IMG/VR virus record: IMGVR_UViG_3300028590_000045
Span: 1 to 41,438 of that record
DNA: 41,438 nucleotides
Source of the DNA: a virus
Direction: 5' to 3' (one strand)
Part shown: piece after piece, positions 30,859 to 39,359 of the stretch
Layout: each line of letters begins with the position of its first letter
How positions within the stretch are numbered: position 1 is the first letter of the stretch
Program-made: the position numbers and the translations under genes
The notes under the pieces: generated by a model
Databases searched by the model: none
What the model saw: the letters and a program-made list of their open reading frames with translations, nothing else
What the model was told of the DNA's origin: nothing

Positions 30859-33039
30859 CTACTTGACGTAGCGAATATCCTCCCACGCGCTGACGGCGAC
30901 GGGCATGTCGGCGCACCACGGATCGGGTTGCGCCATGATCCGCTGATACTCGTCGGCCGAGCCGAAGAGCGTGTCGACTTCGCTGACGTTTTCGTCGTGG
31001 ACGGTGAGCACGAGCGGATAGCCGGCTGCTTCGACGCGGAACATGCTGGCGACGAGCTTGTCGCGGGCGAGCCCCTGCACGACGTTGTTGAACTGGAGCC
31101 CACCATAGAGGCGGTGCGGCTCCCATCGCTTCGTGTAGCTGTTCACCGCGTCGTATTCGACCGCATATTTGTAGCGGCCGGGCGTCGCTTCCACCCAAAT
31201 CTTCTCGCCGCCAATGCCGATGATCTCGTGCGCCTTCTTCGGCGCTTCGATTTGCTGGCGCACCATGCGCGGCATCGCGTAGCATAGCACCCGGCCGCTC
31301 GGGAGGCGGCAATAGAGAAAGCCGTTCGCAGCAAGATACACGACGCGGCTGTTCAGGACCGGCACCTTCAGCCCCGGCGTGCCAACGGCCGCGATGGCTG
31401 CGTCCTGCAAATCCCACCACGCCTGCACGATATTTGGATGCGCGGCGCGCCACGCGTTAACGACACACTTTACGCCGGTCCACGTATCCTGATCCAACCC
31501 GCGGCTATCCTCGTCGCTGTAATACGTGGAGACGCGGTGCCACTCTTCGGGCGCGACGGCCGTGCGCGCCACGGCGGCCACCTGCGCAGGCTTGATCCCG
31601 TAGCCGGCCGCCATCGCGATATACGCGCCTACGCTGCCCTGATAGCCGAGCGCGAGTTCCTGCACCTTGCCGATCTGACGCTCGGCCTTCGTCACCGTCT
31701 CGACGTCCTGGCCGAACGAGCGGGCATAGGACAGCTTGTAAAGATCGGCGCCCTCACCGCGATCGTAGGCGCGGAAAGCTTCGAGCTTCCAGTGTTCGTC
31801 GGCGATCCACGCCGCACCGCGCCCTTCGATGTTGCTGAAGTCGCCGCTCACGAACTTCTTGCCGGACGGGGCGACGAGCATGGCGCGCATGCACTTCGCG
31901 ACTGTCTCCAGCGCCGGACCGATTACGGCCTCGATCGCGTCGACGATCTCCTTGGCGCTGCGCTGGAGCGCGAGAAGGTCGATCGCCATCATCACGTCGG
32001 GCAGATCGTCGGCGTCAAGGCGAAGGAAGTTCTGCGGCTGCATGATCCGCCCCGCCCATCGCCCGGTGGCCGCACCATGATAGGCGAGCGTTCCTCGGAC
32101 GCGGCCGTCGCTGCACACGCTGTTGAGCATCGCCTTGAACTTTGCAGTGCTCGTTCGCGCCGCTGCTCGGCGCAGGCGGATCGCCTCTTCGGCCGTAGTA
32201 TCGCCCATGATCGACGTCGCTAGCACGATTTCTTCGACTTCGCCTTTGGCGACGCTCACGCAGGGGATGCCGCGGTCGTTGAGCCACTTCACGAGCTTCG
32301 CCGCTTCGGAGCATTTGCGCACCGCGCCGTCCGTCAGCCACCACATATGATCGTCGGCACGCTTTAGCGCCTCTTCGACCACGGCAAGGGCGCGTTCCAC
32401 CGACTTGACATCGATCATCACGCCGCGATCGTTGATCGTCTGATCCAGTTCCCACACGCGCCGTTCTTCGGGGGAGAGCGCGGGGATCGACCGGTCGACG
32501 TCCGTCTCTGTCTCGACATCCTGATCGCAGTAATCCATGAGGCGGCCGACGCGCTCTTCGTCATCCCACCATACAACTGTGCCGTCAGGATCGATGCGGC
32601 GAGGCTTGCACATACGCATCATCAGCGCGTGCCCTTCCTTGTCCTTCTGCATCGGCGTCTTCAGCGCCCGGCCGAGTTGATCGAGCGAGGCGGGCAGGGC
32701 GAGCGCAAGCCCGCGGGCCATCGTGCAATCCTGCTGCTCGATACGCAGCGCCGGCCAGTGCGGCACGACGCGCTTCAGCAACGCCCAATTCCATATCGTC
32801 CGCTCGAACCCGGCGTTGTGGGCGACGACGCGGCCGCCACTCTCAATATGGGCGAGCAGTTCGTAAGGGTCTTCGTCTCCGGGCCGCCAGCGATTGACGA
32901 TTCCGCGCTCACCGATGCGCCACGACAAGCATATCGCACCGGTGAGCGGGTGTTCGGCGTAGCGATAGACGCCGGCCTTCTTCAGATCGACAGTGGCGCG
33001 CGTCTCGAAGTCGATATGGGCGGCTAGCTCTTGCGACAT
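30859..33039 (-). CDS. DNA polymerase, family A, with 3'-5' exonuclease
   Basis: 726 residues from the ATG at 33039 (MSQELAAHIDFETR; a start at 33069 adds ten less likely residues). Exonuclease motifs: HIDFET (residues 8-13), VAHNAGFE, and YCDQDVETE. Polymerase motifs: A, SGDFSNIEGRG; B, ERQIGKVQELALGYQGSVGAY with the K and Y in place; C, TVHDEN. It is the replicative polymerase. No thioredoxin-binding loop of T7 type is obvious. Confidence 0.92.
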   Translation of the reverse strand: MSQELAAHIDFETRATVDLKKAGVYRYAEHPLTGAICLSWRIGERGIVNRWRPGDEDPYELLAHIESGGRVVAHNAGFERTIWNWALLKRVVPHWPALRIEQQDCTMARGLALALPASLDQLGRALKTPMQKDKEGHALMMRMCKPRRIDPDGTVVWWDDEERVGRLMDYCDQDVETETDVDRSIPALSPEERRVWELDQTINDRGVMIDVKSVERALAVVEEALKRADDHMWWLTDGAVRKCSEAAKLVKWLNDRGIPCVSVAKGEVEEIVLATSIMGDTTAEEAIRLRRAAARTSTAKFKAMLNSVCSDGRVRGTLAYHGAATGRWAGRIMQPQNFLRLDADDLPDVMMAIDLLALQRSAKEIVDAIEAVIGPALETVAKCMRAMLVAPSGKKFVSGDFSNIEGRGAAWIADEHWKLEAFRAYDRGEGADLYKLSYARSFGQDVETVTKAERQIGKVQELALGYQGSVGAYIAMAAGYGIKPAQVAAVARTAVAPEEWHRVSTYYSDEDSRGLDQDTWTGVKCVVNAWRAAHPNIVQAWWDLQDAAIAAVGTPGLKVPVLNSRVVYLAANGFLYCRLPSGRVLCYAMPRMVRQQIEAPKKAHEIIGIGGEKIWVEATPGRYKYAVEYDAVNSYTKRWEPHRLYGGLQFNNVVQGLARDKLVASMFRVEAAGYPLVLTVHDENVSEVDTLFGSADEYQRIMAQPDPWCADMPVAVSAWEDIRYVK

Positions 33040-33073
33040 TGCTCTGGGTAATCCTCGTCGACGCCCCACCGCT

Positions 33074-33511
33074 TCAAGCAGTGCGGGCAGAAAAGCTCGT
33101 CGCCTTCACGTCGTGGTGCGTGTTCTCTAGCCAGGGCGGGGGCCAGTGAAACGGAATGCCGTCGCACGGTTCCGGCTCGGGATAGGGGTACGGGTCGCAC
33201 CCCACCTGAACCCTTATCCACTGGAGTTCTCGATTGATCGACGCTTCCACGGGGCGAAGATGCTGCTGGCACAGCGTGTTCGTGCATTCGTGATCGACTT
33301 GAAGACCGGCGATTTCGTGGCCGTGAATGAACTTCGCGGCCCATCGGTGCGCGAACCACCGCCTCCCTTCAAACCAAAAACTGCCATAAGGGACGTGGTG
33401 CCCTCGCCCTTGCGTGGTGCCGCCGACCCACAGCACGCACCCACTGGCCGGATCGAACCGGCACTTTTCGACAAAACGCTGAAGAGCGGTTCTCTCCGGC
33501 CAGCGGGGCAT
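33074..33511 (-). CDS. HNH endonuclease (free-standing)
   Basis: 145 residues from the ATG at 33511 (MPRWPERTALQRFVEKC), five bases after the upstream stop; longer frames run over the DUF2815 gene. Core motifs: CRFDPASGCVLWVGG, FAHRWAAKFIHGH, LQVDHECTNTLCQQHLRPVEASINREL, a typical HNH_3 arrangement with flanking Cys that may bind zinc. Probably a mobile homing nuclease placed between the ssDNA-binding protein and polymerase genes. Confidence 0.82.
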   Translation of the reverse strand: MPRWPERTALQRFVEKCRFDPASGCVLWVGGTTQGRGHHVPYGSFWFEGRRWFAHRWAAKFIHGHEIAGLQVDHECTNTLCQQHLRPVEASINRELQWIRVQVGCDPYPYPEPEPCDGIPFHWPPPWLENTHHDVKATSFSARTA

Positions 33512-33515
33512 GGCA

Positions 33516-34181
33516 TCAGAACAGGCTTGCCGGGTTGACCGAGGCCGCCTGCGCGCTCGTGTCGATCGACACGCCCGCGAAGTCCGCGGCGGGGTTGCCC
33601 CCGCCACCGCCGAAGGTGCGATCCTTGGCGATCATCATCAGGCCGTTGAGCCCGAAGCTGACGCCCTTCTTCAAGCCGCTGTCGAAGACGAACGGCCGGA
33701 GCACCATCAGATACCAAAAGCCGCTCTGCGCTTCGTCCTGATTGACGATCGGCGCGCCACGCGCGTCGACGATATAGGGCTGGCGCTGATCGGCCACGCC
33801 GACGACGAAGACGCCGCCGGGCGTGTAGCCTTCGATGTTCGCCTTGTCGGCCTGCTGGCGGAACGGGGTGTGCAGCGTCGGGCCGCCCACCTGGCCGGCC
33901 GTGGGCCACTTCGCGAGCGCCGCCTCGGTCGCAGCCGTCTTCAGGACGGAGAGATCGGCGGCGGGCGGGAAGAGAGCCGTGGCGGTGAACTTGCCCTGCG
34001 TCGCCGGCGGCACGGGCTTGCCCCGCGCGAAGACGTTGAGGAAGCTGCCGCGCACCGGGCCGGTGCGGTAGTTGCCGTTGGGCTGTCCGTTGGCGTCGAT
34101 CACCTTCTGGCAAGGGAACTTCGCCCACATTTCCTCGATCCACTTCGGGTCCATGTCGGAAGCGTTCATCTGATACGTCAT
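33516..34181 (-). CDS. DUF2815-type single-stranded DNA-binding protein
   Basis: 221 residues. The body (GSFLNVFARGKPVPPATQGKFTATALFPP...PTLHTPFRQQADK...GYTPGGVFV...GFWYLMVLRPFVFDSGLKKGVSFGLNGLMMI) matches the DUF2815 family of phage OB-fold ssDNA-binding proteins, usually encoded beside a DUF2800 nuclease as here. The C-terminal tail has DFAGV (200-204) and ends NPASLF. SSB-type proteins recruit partners through their C-tips, so this tail is a likely docking site. GAGGACCGAGATC precedes the ATG. Confidence 0.85.
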   Translation of the reverse strand: MTYQMNASDMDPKWIEEMWAKFPCQKVIDANGQPNGNYRTGPVRGSFLNVFARGKPVPPATQGKFTATALFPPAADLSVLKTAATEAALAKWPTAGQVGGPTLHTPFRQQADKANIEGYTPGGVFVVGVADQRQPYIVDARGAPIVNQDEAQSGFWYLMVLRPFVFDSGLKKGVSFGLNGLMMIAKDRTFGGGGGNPAADFAGVSIDTSAQAASVNPASLF

Positions 34182-34219
34182 GATCTCGGTCCTCTGTCTC
34201 TGTTCGGTTTCAGTCTCGG

Positions 34220-35536
34220 TTAGCTGTCGATATTGACGCCCGCGAAGTCCGCGGCCGCCCCGGCGGTGACAGCATCCCGCCGATCGGTGTCCGGTGCCAT
34301 AGTCTGCCCGGAGCTATCCTTCAGGGTGAAGCGCAGCGACAGATCGTCGAGCGCTTCCTTGCGCCCCGCCTTGTCGGCGGCGGGGATGCGAGCTTTGATG
34401 AGCCGTTCGGCTTCGGTGATCGTCACGAGCTTGCGCGGATAGACGTCATCGGCCTCCACGCCGTAGATCACCTCCAGATAGCCGGCGATCTCGCTCTCGT
34501 TGTCGATCCACTTGCGGCGGCCGATCTTGTCGACGAGCTTGAAGCCCGGCACCGGCACGCCCTGCGTGAGCAACCCGAATGCGAACTCGCGCACCTGCTT
34601 CGCCCATGCGTCGAGCACGTCGAGCCCCTGAAGCAGCTTGCCGATCCGGGCCGTGTCCATGTCGGCCGGCTTCGGCAGCGCCTTCGGGCTGATCCCCGCA
34701 ATGTCGCTGAAGTCGATGCCGATCGAAGCCGTCACCTCTTCCTGCTTGGCGGGACACACGGCCGCAGCGTCGCACCACCGGCAGTGCGATCCGGGGTTGA
34801 GCGCGTCACGGATCGCGAGCGGGCCGCTCTCGGCGAGGCGGGCGTCGACGGCCTTGGCGCGATCGACGGCCTGCTCGACTTCGGCGACGAACTCCAGAAG
34901 CTCGAACGTGTCCATCGGCCGGGGCTTCACCCCCGGAATGTCCTGCTCGTCGGCGTCGCGAGCGCGGGGCTGCACGATGACGAGTACGAGTTCGGCGATG
35001 CTCCAATCCGGGTGCGTCAGTGCTGCGCCGGCGGCGTAGAACTTCAACTGCGCGTTGTCTTCGGCGCTGACGCTCACCCCCTGGCCGTGCTTGTAATCGA
35101 ACACGACGAGACGGCCGAGCGAAGGGTGATAGACGAGGCAGTCGTTCGCGCCGAACACCTCGCCGTCTTCGGCCGATGCGATCGGGAGGGCGAAGCGCTG
35201 CTCGATCTCCATGATGGCGTCGGGACTGCGGCCGAGTTCTTCCTGCACGGCGTCGAGATAGACCTGCACGGCGGCCGCCATCTCTTCGGTGACGATCTTC
35301 TTCGAGGCAAGCTTCGGGCTCGTGATCTCGTCGCCGATCCGCTGCGAAGCGTCGAAGAGACGGGCGGTAAGACACTCTTCGCCAAGCTGATGCGCGAAGG
35401 TGCCCTCGTCGGCGTAGCTGCTCGAACCGCGCTCCGGCACGGTAGCACATAGTGCAGGCGAACCGGAGCAGGCGATGACACGCCCGATCACCGATCCGCC
35501 GAAACGGCTATGCGCTTTGGTGGCGTGTTCGCTCAT
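34220..35536 (-). CDS. DUF2800 PD-(D/E)XK nuclease (Cas4/RecB-like)
   Basis: 438 residues from the ATG at 35536 with CACAACGGAGAGCAGGCG upstream; longer frames lack this. N-terminal FGGSVIGRVIACSGSPALC, nuclease core FGANDCLVYHP...LVVFDYKHGQG (D..xK of PD-(D/E)XK), QLKFYAAGA, and a Cys pair HCRWCDAAAVCP that may hold an Fe-S cluster as in Cas4. The C-terminus is DFAGVNIDS, the same DFAGV as in the ssDNA-binding protein. Likely role: DNA end processing in replication-recombination. Confidence 0.85.
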   Translation of the reverse strand: MSEHATKAHSRFGGSVIGRVIACSGSPALCATVPERGSSSYADEGTFAHQLGEECLTARLFDASQRIGDEITSPKLASKKIVTEEMAAAVQVYLDAVQEELGRSPDAIMEIEQRFALPIASAEDGEVFGANDCLVYHPSLGRLVVFDYKHGQGVSVSAEDNAQLKFYAAGAALTHPDWSIAELVLVIVQPRARDADEQDIPGVKPRPMDTFELLEFVAEVEQAVDRAKAVDARLAESGPLAIRDALNPGSHCRWCDAAAVCPAKQEEVTASIGIDFSDIAGISPKALPKPADMDTARIGKLLQGLDVLDAWAKQVREFAFGLLTQGVPVPGFKLVDKIGRRKWIDNESEIAGYLEVIYGVEADDVYPRKLVTITEAERLIKARIPAADKAGRKEALDDLSLRFTLKDSSGQTMAPDTDRRDAVTAGAAADFAGVNIDS

Positions 35537-35559
35537 CGCCTGCTCTCCGTTGTGTGAGG

Positions 35560-36336
35560 TTACGCCGCGGTCTTGGCGGCGACGAGGGCGTCGAGCGTGC
35601 GGCGCAGGATGCCCGGATCGTCCTTCGCCTTCTCGACGACGGACGGCGAGCCCGACGTGAGGCTCTTGCACCCCGTCGCCTGCTCCAGCGTCGCCATCGC
35701 GAACGATGCCGACTTGGCCTTCAGGAGATCGGCCATCGCGTCCTTCAACTGCTGCACCGTCACCTCGCCGGCGTTCTGCGCGGCCTGCACTTCGGGGCTC
35801 GTGGCGGCCGGAGTGGCCGCGACGGTTTCAGCGGAAGCAGGCGATGCCCCCGCCTGCGATGCGGTGGCATCCGCGCCGGCGGCCGGGCTGGCGAAAGGGT
35901 CGACGGCGGCCGCCTGATTGGGCGGGATGCTCTCGGCAGGCGGGGCGTCCGTTCCGCCCGGCGTGGGCTGCGGCGTCGGCTCGGGAGTTGGGGCGATCGG
36001 CGTGCCATCGGGGTTCTGCGTCGGCGCAGCGGCGATAGCGGCCTCGATCGCCGAGATGGCACCGGTGCGCTTCTTGCCGGCCTGCTCTTCGGCGAGCATG
36101 CGATCCAGCGTGGCGCGATCGGCGCTGGCCGCTGCGGTCTTGACGTCCGCGACACTCATCGCACCGACGCCGGTGTCGCTCGAAGCGGCAGGCTGCGCGG
36201 CGGGAGCAGGAGAAGGAGCCGGCGCGGCCGCGACGGTCGCGGCGGCAATGGCGGTCGACGATGCGCCGGTGAAGCGGGCGAGAAGTTGATCGAACTCCTG
36301 CACGCTGTCGGCGCTGATACGCAAATCAATAGGCAT
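35560..36336 (-). CDS. Ala/Pro-rich protein of the replication block
   Basis: 258 residues from the ATG at 36336 (CACCGGAGATCACCGCT upstream). Starts MPIDLRISADSVQEFDQLLARF, a short ordered part, then a long Ala/Pro-rich disordered region that includes AAVDPFASPAAG, then a helical C-terminal part (VQQLKDAMADLLKAKSASFAMATLEQATGCKSL). No enzyme motif. It heads the DUF2800/DUF2815/polymerase block behind a palindromic element, so it may be a replication accessory or loader. Function unknown. Confidence 0.6.
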   Translation of the reverse strand: MPIDLRISADSVQEFDQLLARFTGASSTAIAAATVAAAPAPSPAPAAQPAASSDTGVGAMSVADVKTAAASADRATLDRMLAEEQAGKKRTGAISAIEAAIAAAPTQNPDGTPIAPTPEPTPQPTPGGTDAPPAESIPPNQAAAVDPFASPAAGADATASQAGASPASAETVAATPAATSPEVQAAQNAGEVTVQQLKDAMADLLKAKSASFAMATLEQATGCKSLTSGSPSVVEKAKDDPGILRRTLDALVAAKTAA

Positions 36337-36368
36337 AGCGGTGATCTCCGGTGTTGAGAGTGGAACGA

Positions 36369-36382
36369 CTAACAGGTTATGC
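36369..36382 (-). promoter_or_regulatory. Palindromic element upstream of replication block
   Basis: CTAACAGGTTATGC on the + strand; toward the gene GCATAACCTGTTAG. It overlaps the stop codon of the 62-residue gene and ends 33 bases before the ATG at 36336. TTGACG lies six bases upstream of CATAAC, too close for a normal -35. Likely an operator or promoter part shared with the other copies. Confidence 0.55.
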
Positions 36383-36565
36383 GCCGCCGTCAAGCGCCTT
36401 TCGCGCGCGGTGCCAAGCATCGTGCGAAAACTCTCCAGAGCCAAGCTCTTGTGCGCCGTCACGCACGATCCAGCGCTCGAAGGTGCGGCTCCACGAACAG
36501 CGCGCGTTCGACCGCTTCAGGAGCACCACGCCCTTGTTAGAAGATGGCGCGGGCCGCTTACTCAT
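36377..36565 (-). CDS. Small basic hypothetical protein
   Basis: 62 residues from the ATG at 36565, overlapping the HNH gene end by eight bases. Basic start (MSKRPAPSSNKGVVLLKRSN), then RTFERWIVRDGAQELGSGEFSHDAWHRARKALDGG, which reads as a folded small domain. The longer frame from 36781 is a shadow of the HNH gene. No family recognised. Confidence 0.5.
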   Translation of the reverse strand: MSKRPAPSSNKGVVLLKRSNARCSWSRTFERWIVRDGAQELGSGEFSHDAWHRARKALDGGA

Positions 36566-37070
36566 AGGTTTCGTGCCGTCGTGCTCGGCTGATCGTCGCC
36601 TTCGATACGCCGTGCTTCGCGGCCGCTTCCCGGCACGACAGCGACGACAATCGAATATCGGCCAGGGCTTCGGGCGACAGCGCGGCGAGGTAGTGCGCGT
36701 GCCCGCGCTTCGTCCGCCCGTGTTGATCGCGATCCGCCGCGTTGCCCTTGGCGGTCTTCCACGACAAGTTCGTTTCCGCATTGTGCGTCCGCACGCCGTC
36801 GCGGTGCGCCACCTGTGCGCCCGGAAAGGGCGGCTCGCCGTGAAAAGCGCGACAGACGAGCCGGTGCAGGCTGCGTGCGACGCGCTGATCGCCGATGCGG
36901 ATCGTCACCCATAGGTAGCCGTCCTTGCGCAGATACCCCGGCTGCTCGACGCCCGGCGCGGTGTTCCGACCGGCAGTGGCGCGACGCAATCGCCCATCAG
37001 AAGATATTTCGTAATCCGGTGCTTCCCGTAGCGGAAGCCACCGGACGTTGCGGCTGTTCGTCGGTTCCAT
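36558..37070 (-). CDS. NUMOD4-HNH homing endonuclease
   Basis: 170 residues. NUMOD4-like start RWLPLREAPDYEISSDGRLRR, HNH core LVCRAFHGEPP...VAHRDGVRTHNAETNLSWKT, then a C-terminal HTH (SLSCREAAAKHGVSKATISRARR) of the DNA-recognition type common in such nucleases. Its first 74 bases overlap the helicase gene's end in another frame, consistent with an insertion that trimmed or extended the helicase C-terminus. Confidence 0.85.
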   Translation of the reverse strand: MEPTNSRNVRWLPLREAPDYEISSDGRLRRATAGRNTAPGVEQPGYLRKDGYLWVTIRIGDQRVARSLHRLVCRAFHGEPPFPGAQVAHRDGVRTHNAETNLSWKTAKGNAADRDQHGRTKRGHAHYLAALSPEALADIRLSSLSCREAAAKHGVSKATISRARRHETYE

Positions 37071-38388
37071 AGTGCTCGATCGATGCGATTGCGGCCGTCT
37101 TCCTTGCTACAGTTTCCGCAACAACCTCGTCAATACTGTTCGCCAGAGAAATGAACCGGGCGCGAACGGCCCGGCCCTGGCCGATGCGATGCACGCGCAT
37201 GAGCGCCTGCGCATTGTCGGCTGGAGCCCAACTGCTCTCGAACATATCGAGGTCCGAAGCGGCGGTGAGCGTCAACCCCGTGCCGGCGGCGCGGATATTG
37301 CCGACGAAGATGCGGTGCTCCGGGTCTTCCTGAAACGACTTCACATGCGCCATGCGATCCGTCTCTTTGGTCTTCCCGTCGACAAGCGTCGTGTGCAGCC
37401 CCTCCCCCATCAGGTAGGAGGTGATGATCTCGGCGGCGCGGGTGTGCCATGTGAAGATGACGAGCTTGTCGCGGCCGTTCTTCATCTCTTCGGCGACGAG
37501 CTTCGCATAGGCCGGAGCCTTGGCCTCGCCGACGAGCCGGCGCAGCGTGGCGATATGCTGCGCTTCGATGAAGGAGAGCCCGCCCTGCTCGATCGCGTCA
37601 ATGATCGCCTGCTCCAGCCCCGGCCACTCGCGCAGGAGCGCGACGATCTCGCCCGTGTCGCCGTCCACCGTCGTCGTCGTGAGGTGGATCGGCGGCAGGT
37701 TCAGCCCGGCGTCGCGCTTCGTGCGCTTCAGCCGGAAAGCGTCGAGCGCGATCTTCAGTTCGGGGATCATCTCGTCGCGGGGCGTCTGCTTGGCGGCGAA
37801 GGTTCCCATCCGGCTCTTGAAGTAGCGAGCGGTGAACGGCGCGAGCCCGAGAGGGGTGCCGCCGACGAAGCGCAGCCACGGCCAGATATCGACGGGATCG
37901 TTCGGCATCGGCGTGCCGGTGAGGAACCACACATGCGCCGCCCATCGCGCCAGCCCGCCCGCTCCGTCGCAATGCGTGCCGAGCATGGAGCGGGTGCGCG
38001 CCGACGTCGGCGTCTTCAGGTAGTGCGCCTCGTCGAACACGAGCGCGTCGAACAGATCGCCCTCGATCTTGTCGGCCCATTTGCTCGCAAGCTCATAGGA
38101 CAGCAGCATGACGTCGGCGCGGCCCTTCAGCCACACGCCGAGATCGTGGATGCTCTTCGCCTTCAGCACCTTGCGGGGGATCAGGGCGAACTTCTTGAAC
38201 TCGCCGTGCCACACCTCGCGGACGGCGGCCGGGCACACGATGATGACGCGGCGGGCGTTGACGCGATCCAGCGCACCGATCGCCTGCGCCGTCTTGCCGA
38301 CGCCCATCTCGTCGTGAAGGCCGGCGCGATCCTTGGAGGCAAGGAACTCTGCGCCTTTGACCTGATAGGGCATGAGGGGGCGCGTCAT
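36997..38388 (-). CDS. SNF2-type DEAD/DEAH helicase
   Basis: 463 residues from the ATG at 38388 (a TTG at 38394, overlapping the upstream stop, is the alternative). Motif I DEMGVGKT (26-33), motif II LVFDEAHYLK, motif III WFLTGTP, then lobe two with VIFTWHTRAAEI, NIRAAGTGLTLTAAS and QALMRVHRIGQ. This is the SNF2/SMARCAL1-like helicase layout. It may remodel forks or move along duplex DNA. It follows the DpdA/PP-loop genes, raising the idea that it supports base exchange on duplex DNA; that link is inference. Confidence 0.88.
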   Translation of the reverse strand: MTRPLMPYQVKGAEFLASKDRAGLHDEMGVGKTAQAIGALDRVNARRVIIVCPAAVREVWHGEFKKFALIPRKVLKAKSIHDLGVWLKGRADVMLLSYELASKWADKIEGDLFDALVFDEAHYLKTPTSARTRSMLGTHCDGAGGLARWAAHVWFLTGTPMPNDPVDIWPWLRFVGGTPLGLAPFTARYFKSRMGTFAAKQTPRDEMIPELKIALDAFRLKRTKRDAGLNLPPIHLTTTTVDGDTGEIVALLREWPGLEQAIIDAIEQGGLSFIEAQHIATLRRLVGEAKAPAYAKLVAEEMKNGRDKLVIFTWHTRAAEIITSYLMGEGLHTTLVDGKTKETDRMAHVKSFQEDPEHRIFVGNIRAAGTGLTLTAASDLDMFESSWAPADNAQALMRVHRIGQGRAVRARFISLANSIDEVVAETVARKTAAIASIEHYGTDEQPQRPVASATGSTGLRNIF

Positions 38389-38390
38389 CG

Positions 38391-39359
38391 TCAAAGCCCC
38401 ATGCAGCCGCAGCCGCTCTCGCCGGGGAGATATTCGATCGTCGGACCCGAGCCCCTAGCCGCGAAGGTGTCGAGCGTCATGGGCTTCGTCTTGCCCCCGC
38501 GGCGGTCGCGTAGGATCGAGACGTTCTTGTTCAGGAACGCTCTGATCTTCTGCTCCATCATCGCATCATAGGCGAAGCGCTCCGGGTCGACGCGATAACG
38601 GTTCTGCCAATGCGCCATGCCGGCCTTCACGCAGAAGCCGCCGCAGTTGTTGTGCATGTAGCCCTTCGCGTAGAGCCGCGGCGGCCGCATCCCCAATTCT
38701 TCGAGCGGCAGATAGGCTAGGGCCATCGTGCCGGGCGGGAGATCGCGCCAGTTCGGATGCTCGTCGAGCGCGATCAGCGGCGCTTCGACCTTCCACCCCT
38801 TCGAGGCGTGGCGAGCGCGAATGCCCGCGGTGCCTTTCGCCGGATCACCGTAGAAGCGCTCTTTTTCGTGATCGCCGATCCCGACGAGGAACACGTCGTC
38901 AGGGCTGCAATGCTCTTTGCGCCAGCGATCCAATATCTCGCGCTTGCCGAACTTCGAGCAGGGATCGCGGCGCGTGTTGCCGAGCATGCGTTCATCCCTG
39001 AACACCTCCCACGGATCGCGGCCCTCGACGATCCACACAAGTTCGGGGATCACTTCGGCGGTGCGCTCGCGAAGCTGCTGAAGGAAGGCGCGCCACTCCG
39101 GGTTGCCGGCATAGTCCTCGATCCGCACGCTCTCGTCGACGCGGTAGTCGGGGAAGTCTTCGGCGTGCGGGAGCCAATTCGGCGGCGGCCGATCATAGAC
39201 GTCAGCGGCCGCTTCGATCAGGAACCGATAAGCGTCGGCGTCTTCGTAGAGCACGTCCGTAAAGAGCAGGCCGTGCTCGACTTGCGGGTGCAACGCCCGG
39301 TCGATCTTGGCGGTGCGGTAGCTTCCCTGCCCCGCGCTGAACATCGTGTAACGCTTCAC
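38391..39359 (-). CDS. PP-loop ATPase, PAPS-reductase-like, partner of DpdA
   Basis: 322 residues from the GTG at 39359, overlapping the DpdA stop (GTGA). N-terminal PP-loop-like MFSAGQGSYRTAKI, then LLFTDVLYEDADAYRFL and VEGRDPWEVFRDERMLGNTRRDPCSKFGKREILDRW match a phage/bacterial adenine-nucleotide alpha-hydrolase family often labelled PAPS reductase-like. C-terminal Cys residues (HNNCGGFC, about 239-243; SGCGC near the end) could bind a metal. In bacterial dpd clusters DpdA works with the ATPase DpdB; this protein may play a similar ATP-using role, which is inference. Confidence 0.8.
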   Translation of the reverse strand: MKRYTMFSAGQGSYRTAKIDRALHPQVEHGLLFTDVLYEDADAYRFLIEAAADVYDRPPPNWLPHAEDFPDYRVDESVRIEDYAGNPEWRAFLQQLRERTAEVIPELVWIVEGRDPWEVFRDERMLGNTRRDPCSKFGKREILDRWRKEHCSPDDVFLVGIGDHEKERFYGDPAKGTAGIRARHASKGWKVEAPLIALDEHPNWRDLPPGTMALAYLPLEELGMRPPRLYAKGYMHNNCGGFCVKAGMAHWQNRYRVDPERFAYDAMMEQKIRAFLNKNVSILRDRRGGKTKPMTLDTFAARGSGPTIEYLPGESGCGCMGL

